From Arenicola marina (Eukaryota > Annelida > Polychaeta > Arenicolidae), in contig OZ025252.1 of the NCBI GenBank assembly GCA_964019135.1, forward strand, positions 43,526,156-43,590,155: DNA of 64,000 nucleotides, given 5' to 3'. The notes under the pieces were generated by a model. The model was not told where the DNA came from. It saw only the letters and a list, made by a program, of their open reading frames with translations, and ran no database searches. Shown one piece after another: positions 49,847-61,700 of this stretch. The first letter of the stretch is position 1. Each line of letters opens with the position of its first letter. The translations under genes were made by a program, and so were the position numbers.

Positions 49847-50575
49847 TTGGCGCAAGTGCCCCCAGGCAAGCCCGCTTCTCTAGGGGCACAACGGTAACAA
49901 TGTTAAAATCCTTCGACGTTAGTAGGGAATCGACTGTAGCTTTTATTATAATGCGGGCGCGTACAATAATAGTGCTAACGTATTATATATACCTTGTTCT
50001 ATCATCTGAGATCAAAAAAGTGTGTCGACACTAGGTTGTTTCGATTATATTTTCGCGAAGAAATGTTGGAGCACACAACTGTTCCCGACCAGCCATCCGC
50101 CATATTTGTTTTTGGCGGATGTCGGTACCTGTGAATGCGAGTTGGTTCCTCCTCTCCGTTAGCATATGACTCTCCGCTAGAGGGCCTTGTCAGTCGCTCA
50201 CTTTGAACTTAACGACAACAGCAGCGCCCTCTTTCACAGGTCATTGACTGTTACAAAGTTTGGGACCCAGGCTACATATGGTTCAAATGGTGGCGGGATT
50301 CGCCAGGTGGCGCTGCATATACATGGCGGTTGGTGGGGAAAAGTCGCATGCTCCAACATTTGTTCGCGAAAATATGACTGGAACAATCTAGTGTTGACAC
50401 ACTTTCTTGATGTCAGAAGATAGAACAAGGTATATAGAATACGTAAGCACTATTATTGTACGCGCCCGCATTATAATAAAAGCTACAGTCGATTCCCTAC
50501 TAACGTCGAAGGATTTTAACATTGTTACCGTTGTGCCCCTAGAGAAGCGGGCTTGCCTGGGGGCACTTGCGCCAA
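49847..50575. mobile_element. 729-bp Mutator-like MITE, unit C
   Basis: Same element, same position and same length as in unit B, so inherited by unit duplication. The left target duplication has one substitution (CATAGATCT, 49838-49846) against the intact right copy CATAGACCT (50576-50584). Confidence 0.88.
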
Positions 50576-50912
50576 CATAGACCTCAGCTCTTGATGTTAT
50601 AGGCCTTGCACGGTCTGGGCTTCCGACAAACCATACACTTTTGCCGATAGACAGTAGCGCGAGGCGCCGGCCACCGGGCCCCCCACCCCCTGTTCTTGCT
50701 CACTGCCCGACCTCGGACCTAGGGCGCCGGGGGCCTACCTAGGTCGCGCGGGCGGTGGCTGAACCCACCCGGCCGAGGCCGCGAGAGGCGAGCCGAGGCC
50801 GGTGAGCAATATCATTCACGCGGTCGCGAAACGAGCGAAGCAGGGGATTGAAATGTGTGGCAGGTACGGGGCTAAGGGAGAGGGTGGGGCGCGGCCGGTC
50901 GACCTTTCCTAG
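50576..50912. other. GC-rich H3 upstream region, unit C
   Basis: Same conserved GC-rich sequence as 44584-44920. No gene. Confidence 0.6.
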
Positions 50913-50981
50913 CCAATCAGAAGCTCGGTAAAGGCCCGCCATTTGACGAACGTCACTGCCACGGTTAGAGCCAATTTAAAA
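50913..50981 (+). promoter_or_regulatory. H3 promoter, unit C
   Basis: CCAAT at 50913-50917 and TTTAAAA at 50975-50981. Confidence 0.75.
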
Positions 50982-51020
50982 GCGCCATACACGTGTGTTG
51001 AGCACATTCAGTTTCACTGA

Positions 51021-51440
<420 letters not shown>

Positions 51441-51473
51441 ACAGGCCTGCTCCACCGGCAACACTCCCCAAAC

Positions 51474-51512
51474 GGTCTTTTTCAAGACCACCACATCTTC
51501 CAAAAAGAAAAC
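51474..51512 (+). promoter_or_regulatory. Histone mRNA 3' stem-loop (H3, unit C)
   Basis: Canonical hairpin at 51474-51489 with AAAAAGAAAA downstream. Confidence 0.93.
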
Positions 51513-52951
51513 CGCTTGCTCTGCTTTCCTTTGTTTATTTAAAACTGCTCATACAATTTAACGGTATAAAAAGAATTAGTGCCCCAGTTTGTGCGTTACG
51601 AATCGGGTGGGTGCGAAAATATGTGTTGCTTGCTTTTGTCCAGTCAGGCATCCCTATAAAATCGGGACGTAAGTTGAAGATGAAACATTGATCTTTCCGT
51701 TATGCATGTGGTCAGTTCTACCAAACCGTCGGAAACGTTGTATTTTGGGGTCTGATCAGTCTATATAAGGAACACTTTTACGTAACCATAGTAACCGCTC
51801 GCAGACATGTAACCCCACAAAACACATTAGCTCGCCAAACACTGACAGTCACTCATGAAAGCGCCGCATTCTGGTTGATGAACTGTCTAACCGCTCATGT
51901 ATAACATTAACCTCCTATGGTGGTTATAATTCTGATATACGCATTGAAATTCAGGCACAGGTCACAGCATTAAAGTAAAGCATAAGTATCCCGGTCTCGT
52001 GGTGTCTCGGTCATATCCCATGGTGACTGTACAGCCACTGTATAGCGTCATCACCATTTACACGATGGAGCGGGAATGTAGTGATATAGTATACTGAAAG
52101 CTTATTTTTATATAACGCAGTTAAAACGAAGCATAGCAACACGTGAGTAGATTGAATATTAAACAAGTTTATTTCATGGTACATATATGCACATGTGATG
52201 TAAGCGCACAAATCATTAATTGACAACAAAAAAACTTGCAGGGAGACTAGTGCCACGGTTTACCCCGCCAGCGGGTTTAAAAGATAGTCGGAAAACAAAC
52301 GAATTAATTCACATATAAACCATACCCACATAAACGATCCATCCATGTAAATTTACCTTTCTAACGCGTGTGAAGTGAATAAACGAACAAATATCACAGA
52401 ATATGGGGGAAGATAGTAAAATAGGGGCCCATGTTATGTGTTCTTTATGATTAATAAGGGTACACACAGTGTATGATGGATACCGGAAACATAGGTACTC
52501 ATCTTGGAATGTGTGTAGGGTATTTATCACCACGCGCCACTTAAAACAACAGCCTGTGGCACGTATATATGTTTATATATATATAGGCCCAGCCAATCAG
52601 TAGGTGATGGGGTCGATCACATCCTACTCTCGTAACACTCCATTTAGACGACGTCTTCGCTTTACATTTATTTTACACCAGATATGTTATCAACGTCCAT
52701 GCCCCTTATTAGGTCTATACATTCGATTGCGTTGGGGGTTTCAAATCAATCGACCGGTTTATATGGAGCAATCTAGCTACTCTAGATATGTTAATGGCAA
52801 TCACGCGATGAGCCGCCGGTAGCAACGGCTTACAGATTTGTCGATAAGCGGAGTAATCGGGCCATCACATTTTATAAAACGATTAACAGGATGAAAGGAG
52901 AGACGGGTGCAGATAAACAGGTCTACGAGTTTTCTTTTTGGAAGGTGTGGT
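51513..52951. other. H3-H2A spacer, unit C to D
   Basis: Third copy of the spacer, with the orphan TATATAAG at 51762-51769. It is slightly closer to the unit A right half than to unit B in places (for example around 52200, where the sequence GTGATGTAAGCGCAC is kept). No gene. Confidence 0.7.
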
Positions 52952-52967
52952 GGTCTTGAAAAAGACC
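52952..52967 (-). promoter_or_regulatory. Histone mRNA 3' stem-loop (H2A, unit D)
   Basis: Minus-strand canonical hairpin 26 bases beyond the H2A stop. Confidence 0.92.
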
Positions 52968-52993
52968 GTTGTGTTGAGTCGGACCAAAGCTGT

Positions 52994-53368
52994 TTAGTGA
53001 GCTTTCTGGGTCTTCTTGGGCAGGAGCACAGCCTGGATGTTAGGCAGCACACCACCCTGGGCGATGGTCACACCTGACAGAAGCTTGTTCAACTCCTCGT
53101 CGTTACGGATGGCCAGCTGCAGATGACGGGGGATGATCCTGGTCTTCTTGTTGTCACGGGCAGCGTTTCCTGCCAACTCGAGAACCTCAGCTGCGAGGTA
53201 CTCCATGACGGCGGCCAGGTACACGGGGGCACCGGCTCCGACACGCTCGGCATAGTTGCCCTTGCGCAGATGACGGTGGATGCGGCCCACGGGGAACTGA
53301 AGCCCAGCACGGGATGACCGGGTCTTGCTCTTTCCCTTCGCCTTTCCTCCCTTTCCACGTCCAGACAT
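52994..53368 (-). CDS. H2A: Histone H2A (unit D)
   Basis: Complete 124-aa H2A, identical in protein to units B and C, from the ATG at 53368. Divergent from H2B at 53601. Although it belongs to the terminal and partly degenerate unit, the coding region and 3' stem-loop are intact. Confidence 0.98.
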   Translation of the reverse strand: MSGRGKGGKAKGKSKTRSSRAGLQFPVGRIHRHLRKGNYAERVGAGAPVYLAAVMEYLAAEVLELAGNAARDNKKTRIIPRHLQLAIRNDEELNKLLSGVTIAQGGVLPNIQAVLLPKKTQKAH

Positions 53369-53600
53369 GATGAGTAGAGTGAGTAGTGATCTTCGATCCG
53401 CACACGGAGAGTGAGAATGAGAAGTGTGAGCGCTAGTCGGCGTGCCGCTCTCTTATATAGGCCGCTGCGTGTGGCAGTGGGCGAGCCGAGTTGCCTGCCA
53501 CGCCGCGGTAGTCAGCCTGCCACGCGGGCGCTGTATATAAGGGTGAGCAACTGGCCTGGCCACTCACATTCTCTCAGTCTACTCGCTACCGAGAATAATC
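53369..53600. promoter_or_regulatory. Divergent H2A/H2B promoter, unit D
   Basis: TATATA near 53454 (H2A side) and TATATAAG near 53534 (H2B side). The 5' leader of H2B has several substitutions relative to units B and C. Confidence 0.8.
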
Positions 53601-53972
53601 ATGCCGCCCAAGGCTGCGTCTAAGGGATCGAAGAAGGCCGCCAGCAAGGCAAAGGCCGCCCGTACCGGGGACAAGAAGAAGCGCAGGAGGAGGAGGGAGA
53701 GCTACAGCATCTACATCTACAAGGTGCTGAAACAGGTTCACCCCGACACTGGAATCTCCAGCAAGGCCATGAGCATCATGAACTCCTTCGTCAACGACCT
53801 CTTTGAGCGCATTGCCGCCGAGTCCTCCCGCCTAGCCCACTACAACCGCCGCTCCACCATCACCAGCAGAGAGATCCAGACGGCTGTCCGTCTCCTTCTG
53901 CCTGGCGAGTTGGCCAAGCACGCCGTGAGCGAAGGCACCAAGGCTGTGACCAAGTACACCAGCTCCAAGTAA
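53601..53972 (+). CDS. H2B: Histone H2B (unit D)
   Basis: Complete 123-aa H2B carrying the Leu variant of NDLFERI shared with unit C. The translation is otherwise the same as unit A. Start chosen at the MPPKAAS tail. An overlapping upstream frame from 53411 is promoter sequence. Stem-loop at 54003-54018. Confidence 0.97.
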   Translation: MPPKAASKGSKKAASKAKAARTGDKKKRRRRRESYSIYIYKVLKQVHPDTGISSKAMSIMNSFVNDLFERIAAESSRLAHYNRRSTITSREIQTAVRLLLPGELAKHAVSEGTKAVTKYTSSK

Positions 53973-54002
53973 ACGGCTTGCCGCTTCGCTGCCAAAACCA
54001 AC

Positions 54003-54041
54003 GGTCTTTTTCAAGACCACCACACCTTCCAAAAAGAAAAC
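54003..54041 (+). promoter_or_regulatory. Histone mRNA 3' stem-loop (H2B, unit D)
   Basis: Canonical hairpin at 54003-54018 with AAAAAGAAAA downstream. Confidence 0.93.
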
Positions 54042-55220
<1,179 letters not shown>

Positions 55221-55256
55221 GCTGTCCACCCTTGCGGTCAGCTTATCACAACAAAC

Positions 55257-55294
55257 GGTCTTTTTCCAGACCACCACATCCTCCAAAAAAAAAT
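55257..55294 (+). promoter_or_regulatory. Damaged histone 3' stem-loop (H4, unit D)
   Basis: Reads GGTCTTTTTCCAGACC: the A to C change removes one stem pair. The following purine tract is AAAAAAAAA instead of AAAAAGAAAA. Every other copy in the window keeps the consensus. Confidence 0.85.
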
Positions 55295-55589
55295 CGATGT
55301 GAATGCTTTCGTTGCGTTGTTGACTGGTAATAATTAATCCACCACCTTTGTTCCCTTAACGTTTACGTAAACTTAGGCACACCGCATATTAAGTAAGCAA
55401 TTAATAATAATCAGCCAACTTACCCAAGCTATAGATTATAACACTTAGACCTGAGAGAAATTAACAGTCGTGCGATTACTGGGGGGCTGGGGGGCAGCAA
55501 TATATAATCACAATCCTCCAACTTACTTAAGCTATAGACTAACTCTTAGATCTGAGAGAAATTAGTGCGATTACTGGCGGACTGAAATT
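55295..55589. other. Truncated H4-H3 spacer and right edge of the histone array
   Basis: Parallels 43329-43640 of unit B, with the poly-G run mostly lost, and stops matching abruptly after GACTGAAATT at about 55589. No MITE and no H3 follow. Confidence 0.75.
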
Positions 55590-55782
55590 AACTTTACGTC
55601 AAAGTCGATATTCTCTTTCACTTCAACTTGCTCCGATAAGGTAGACCTTTCGGTGTTCTACACTGAGCCAAGTCGGTCTGGACCATGTTAACAGTGCCGT
55701 GAATTACGTGCAAGCACACTTGTGTGTAAATACCTCGCGTCATTTAATTAACTAATTTAACTAAATAGGCGATTTATCAATT

Positions 55783-56119
55783 ATGGAGTCTCCAAAAAGA
55801 TCCTGGATACATTTCACTTGTTAGACCGAAAGTGTCTTCACTCGCGCTAACAGATTCCTTTTTTAAACGAACGATTTCGGTTCCGCTACGACCGATCATG
55901 AAATCCTGGCGCCTTCACCTGGCCACCCTGGATGGTGTGTGTAACGCCTTTTACGCCAGTCGTCACGGCCATCAACATGATCAACTGCAGGACTTGCAAC
56001 AGCAGCAGCTCATCACTTTGGTACTCACAGCTATCTTAACACCCTCTGATGCCAGCCACCTCTCAGAGGCAATGCTTGGCGGAGTAGCCGGCTGTGGGAT
56101 AAATAACACTGGCGTCTGA
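55783..56119 (+). pseudogene. Decayed copy 1 of an unrecognised small gene
   Basis: Paralogous to the locus at 56367. Shared features are an upstream CACACTTG plus a TATA-like stretch, a start region with GGAGTC and AAAAAGATCCT, then CCGCTACGACCGA and coding similarity (LHLATLDGVCNAFYASRHGH against LQLATLEGVRNAFYEYASRH). Here the frame from the ATG at 55783 meets TAG after 13 codons, and the conserved part lies in another frame (open to 56119). I do not recognise the family. Confidence 0.5.
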
Positions 56120-56366
56120 ACGTTAATCCTGCCGCCATCGCGCGACCTGCTCCAGCCAGTCCAGGTAAAACAATTATCGTAACAATAACTATGATGTCAT
56201 GCATACCTAACACCTTTTGATGTTAACACTGTGCCAAGTCTGTGTTTGCAACACGTTAACAGTATGGTTAGTTACGTGCGAGCACACTTGCGTATAAATC
56301 ATTCGCCCAAATTTGTTTTCCAGTCACATTGTTTTAAAGGCTGTTACGGCGGTGTACTTACTAAAC

Positions 56367-56749
56367 ATGGATATATCAAATAGGGAGTCAGCGACGAAAA
56401 AGATCCTAAATTTATTTGACGAAATTTTCGTCGCTCATGTGAACAGATTCGTCTCCTAAACCTGCACATTGATGATATTCAGGTCCGCTACGACCGAGCC
56501 TACAAAGCCGGTCGCCGTTCCTACCGCTACACCTGCCGCCTTCAGCTGGCCACCCTGGAGGGTGTGCGTAACGCCTTCTACGAGTACGCCAGTCGTCACG
56601 CCGATCAGCTGGAGAACTTGCAGCAGCATGTCATCAATCTGAGACTCGTCACGGACGTTTCGAAGACGTTGCCTGGAGACATTGTCAAGATAAAACATCG
56701 CTTTTCAGCGCTCCACACAATCCAAATCTGTGTGCTATTTGTTTATTAA
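56367..56749 (+). pseudogene. Copy 2 of an unrecognised small gene, frameshifted
   Basis: The ATG at 56367 lies 68-75 bases after a TATAAAT near 56293. The first frame encodes about 30 residues (MDISNRESATKKILNLFDEI onward) and hits a stop at 56457. The better conserved continuation is in another frame from about 56450 (RLLNLHIDDIQVRYDRAYKA, then LATLEGVRNAFYEYASRHAD) and ends at 56749. This looks like a single frameshift in a short, intronless, charged helical protein. Its similarity to copy 1 shows that the frame was once under selection. Family and function unknown. Not an H1. Confidence 0.5.
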
Positions 56750-57170
56750 TATCTGTTATTTATCGCTCATTAAAGATCATTGGGTATCAAGATAAGATTC
56801 TTTCTACACATCTGAAAAAAGTGAACAGGTTCCCTCGCGACTTTTATTTTAGGATAAGTAACCAAAAATAAACTGGCTCACACAGTTATCTATGTAGTGG
56901 GTTGTCATATTGTGTGTCTGCTGCTTATCGATTATTGTATTATCGCACATACAATCTAATGTCGGCCAACTTCTCACATGCTTATGATAAACTATTCTTA
57001 TCAATGCAGATTTGTATATGTAGACAAATAAAACGTGCACGATGTCTCACATATAGGCTACAAGTCGATATCAGTTATGTTCCGAAATAGATCCCCCGTT
57101 ACAAACTACCCGTAGGGAGAAACCTCGTCCAAGGCGTTATGAAATGAATTGATGTGTTACATTAGATTAT
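56750..57170. other. Non-coding stretch
   Basis: AT-rich, with short overlapping frames only. Nothing recognised. Confidence 0.5.
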
Positions 57171-57240
57171 CGGCCCCGATTCGAACCTAGAACCTATTGA
57201 TCTGCAGTCTAGTGCGCTAACATCTATACCAAGACCCAAC
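57171..57240 (-). repeat. tRNA-Cys-like SINE fragment, copy 2
   Basis: Shares the anticodon region (ACTGCAGATCAATAGGT) and box B (complement of 57177-57187) with 20410-20490. Box A is degraded. Confidence 0.5.
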
Positions 57241-58720
57241 CTCTAACCCCCTGAAATTGATTCATGTACCCTCGATTTAGGCACCTTTTCTATTTATTAT
57301 CTGATATAGCTTCTTAATGTATATGGTTGCAATTGAACGTCCAGTGTTGTTTGTAAAAATCATGGTATTCGTCCACTTTGTTTAAAAGACTTTTTAATCC
57401 CGAGGAATTTCTCGATAAGCCACCCGTCAGCATGGATTCTTCATTGCCCAATCAAGTACGCCAACAACGCCTGTTATCCCTGGGATCATTTACTGCCCGG
57501 GGACTTCCTATAATCCATAAAGCCGCGCAATAAATTAAACGAATACACACAGCTGTCAGATAGTGTATATATACATTTAAACCCTTCATCAGCTGTCAAT
57601 TGGTTGCTTGTCATGTGCTACTCGTTGACTGATCTAAAGACACCTAACTTCCGCATAGAGGGTTGTCATGTTATACAGCTTCACTAAAGAGACAACTTTT
57701 TTTTCAACCATTGACTGATCGAAAGACGCCGAACATCCACCTAGTGGGTTGTCATGTTATTCAGCTTCACAATAGAAACACCTTTTTCAAGATGGCGTAC
57801 AACATAATGTTATCGCGTTAAAGGCGAATTCCTTGTAGTTTTACTTCGTAATCATATATCTTTTAAATCCCGGAGACCTGTATTCAAGACACATTAGTTG
57901 AGAAGTCGTTGGAATTTTCAGAACGCTTGAAAAGAAACAAGCCTCGGTTGTTGGAATGAGAGATGGTGTCAGCGGTCGATGCCGGGAACCGTCTTCGTGC
58001 ACAAACAGAGCACGTCGCACAGAGCCAGAGAACCCGTCTATATGCACAAACCAAGCACATGATACACAGCCAGGAAAGCTTTTAGTAGGCATTTAACTTC
58101 AAATGAAAGAATAATCCAGGAAAGATAAATAAAAGGGTTACCACCATAAACAGGAGAAGTCCCCTTAGGCAATGGAAGAGGCGGATACATGATATATATT
58201 GGCCATTTCACAGTTCGCGGTTATTTAATATTTAAATTCCCAGTTCACGATTAATGAAAATCCTCGATCACGGCGGTCGGCTAATATCCCATTCCCAGTT
58301 CACGAGGAATTATTTTCCTCATTCCAACTTCACGGTGAAATAAAAAGCCCATTCTCGAGGAACGGAAATACCCCTTGCCGCCCCTCCCCCCCAACCCCCT
58401 ACATTGGCAATATTTTGTCCATGTCGGGAACACAGTCCGTCAGCAAACCCTGATGCATATCCTTTGATCCACTCTGTAGGTCACCAGATTAATAAGGTCA
58501 CTTATCTTAATATCTGGTTGCCGCTTTCCTCTTTACTTCTGCGATGATAAAAGCTTATGTAAAACAAGTCATGGGATAACAGCACATGTCACAGAGACGC
58601 ACGTGTCGACAATAACTGAAACCTAAGGGGTGAGGTTGACACATTTGCGCTCACACGTTTACGCACAGACTATAATCGGATTGAAGTCACTCGGAGACGT
58701 CATCTCGCTTTGGTTCTAGC
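57241..58720. other. Intergenic region upstream of the AprA-like gene
   Basis: No credible gene. It contains a tandem duplication of about 110 bp (57605-57700 and 57710-57785, each with GGTTGTCATGTTAT and CAGCTTCAC) and, at 58200-58370, repeated CCCATTC/CAGTTCACG-type words. Confidence 0.5.
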
Positions 58721-58723
58721 GCC

Positions 58724-61700
58724 ATGAACACACTGTGGGGTATGCTGGTGGCTTGTCTGGTCAGTACTACGGGTTTGTAGCATCTTTAGAATACATGACA
58801 ATATTGAGAAAATTAGGATAAAAGAACCTGCAATGTGTAGTTTTTGTATTACGGTGGTGATTGGAGGCGTCATGTGAAAGATCCGGCACTGAGAAGATTA
58901 CACTGGTGACAGCCGAAACCACAACAATTCACAAGTTATATGTATAATATCAAACCTACGGAGCCCCGTTAGGGATATTCAAAATCCATTATTTATCTCG
59001 CGCGCACGACTTAGTAGCTCGTTCGCACGACATAGTATCTCGTGTGCATGACATAGTATCTGTAACAATAGTAAGTCGCTCGAACGAGATACCAAATCGT
59101 GCGAACGAGATACCAAGTCGTGCACATGAGATACTATATGTAGTGCGCACGAGATAAAAACATATTTTGAATGTCCCAAGCGGTGCTCCGTAAAAATCAG
59201 TCGTGGAGCCAGAGGGTGTTATTAGAGTAAGTGGTTCACACTACTCTCCCCATATCCGCTCCCCTATCTCTCCTCCCTGTTCCGCAAAATTTGTTGCGTA
59301 CACACTAGGTGATGTTACTCACAGGGAATCTACCCATGTGTCCCCAGGTATGGCAGTGTCGCACCCCCCCCCTTTGGACGACAGAGAAGATAAAACATGA
59401 ATACACTAGATGGTGTTACTTACGGGGGAGTCTGCCCATATGTCCCCAGGCATGACAATCTCTTCCCCTCTGCCCATGTGTCCCCAGGTATGGCAGTGTC
59501 GGGCCGCCCCTCTGGACGACTACATAGCCAAGCCCGAGACCGTCACCGGATATGAGCAAATCGACAACTTCCGGGACGAAGACCTATCGGTTACAGTCTA
59601 CGTGTACAAAGTCACAACTCTGCAGTGGTTTGACGGTAAGTCGAACAAGTCGGCACTCTCATGGTGTCTGGTGGTACGCCAAGTGACAAGTCCTCGCTCT
59701 CTGGGAGTTTGGTGGTACGCCAAGTTACATGTCCTCGCTCCCTGGGAGTTTGGTGGTACGCCAAGTGACATGTCCTCGCTCTCTGGGAGTTTGGTGATAA
59801 GCCCAATTACAATCTTCACTCTCTAGTTGGTAAGTTAAGTTAATAAGTGTCACTCTCCCTTTGCAATAGTCAACATGTTAGCACCCCGTCTTTTCTAGAA
59901 TATTCCACAGAATAGTAGTGTAGTTTACAAGTGTTCTGAAGCTCTGTTATTGCCTGTCTTCTGGCGATCTGCTGTACTTGGATTGGCTGGTTTCAGAGAC
60001 ATTCTCCAGTTGGCCCATCTGGTGGCACTACATGTCAATCGTTATTCCCGATGTCGTCCTGGAACCCAGCTCGGGATTCTTCTTCCTCAGCGAGTACATA
60101 AACACCGACCCGTGAGTACAATGTCAGACACACGGTAAACATAAACACCGACCCGTGAGTACAATTTGAGACACACGGTAAACATGAACGCCGACCCGTG
60201 AGTACAATGTGAGACACACGGTAAACGTAAACACCGACCCTTGAGTACAATGTCAGACACACGGTAAACGTAAACACCGACCCGTGAGTACAATGTCAGA
60301 CACACAGTGAACATAAACACCGACCCGTGAGTACAATGTCAGACACACGGTAAACATGAACACCGACCCGTGAGTACAGTGTCAGACACACGGTAAACAT
60401 GAACACCGACCCGTGAGTACAGTGTCAGACACACGGTAAACATAAACACCGACTTGTGAGTACAATGTCAGACACACGGTAAACATAAACACCGACCCGT
60501 GAGTACAGTGTCAGACACACGGTAAACATAAACACCGACCCTTGAGTACAGTGCCAGACACTCAGTAAACATAAACACCGACCCGTGAGTAGTGTCAGAC
60601 ACTCAGTAAACATAAACACCGACCCGTGAGTACAGTGTCAGACACTCAGTAAACATAAACACCGACCCGTGAATACAGTGTCAGACACACGGTAAACATA
60701 AACACCGACCTGTGAGTACAGTGTCAGACACAGGGTAAACATAAACACCGACCCGTGAGTACAGTGTCAGACACACGGTAAACATAAACACCGACCCGTG
60801 AGTACAGTGTCAGACACACGGTAAACATAAACACCGACCCGTGAGTACAATGTCAGACACACGGTAAACATAAACACCGACCCTTGAGTACAATGTCAGA
60901 CACTCGGTAAACGTAAACACTGACCCGTGAGTACAATGTCAGACACACAGTGAACATAAACACCGACCCGTGAGTACAATGTCAGACACAGGGTGAACAT
61001 AAACACCGACCCCTGACTACAATGTCAGACACACGGTAAACATAAACACCGACCCGTGAGTACAGTGTCAGACACACGGTAAACATAAACACCGACCCTT
61101 GAGTACAATGTCAGACACTCGGTAAACGTAAACACCGACCCGTGAGTACAATGTCAGACACACAGTGAACATAAACACCGACCCGTGAGTACAGTGTCAG
61201 ACACACGGTAAACATAAACACCGACCCGTGAGTACAATGTCAGACACACGGTAAACATAAACACCGACCCGTGAGTACAGTGTCAGACACACGGTAAACA
61301 TAAACACCGACCCGCGAGTACAATGTCAGACACACGGTAAACATAAACACCGACCCTTGAGTACAATGTCAGACACTCGGTAAACGTAAACACCGACCCG
61401 TGAGTACAGTGTCAGACACACGGTAAACATAAACACCGACCCGTGAGTACAGTGTCAGACACACGGTAAACATAAACACCGACCCGTGAGTACAATGTCA
61501 GACACACGGTAAACATAAACACCGACCCTTGAGTACAATGTCAGACACTCGGTAAACGTAAACACCGACCCGTGAGTACAATGTCAGACACACGGTAAAC
61601 ATAAACACCGACCCGTGAGTACAGTGTCAGACACACGGTAAACATAAACACCGACCCGTGAGTACAGTGTCAGACACACGGTAAACATAAACATCGACCA

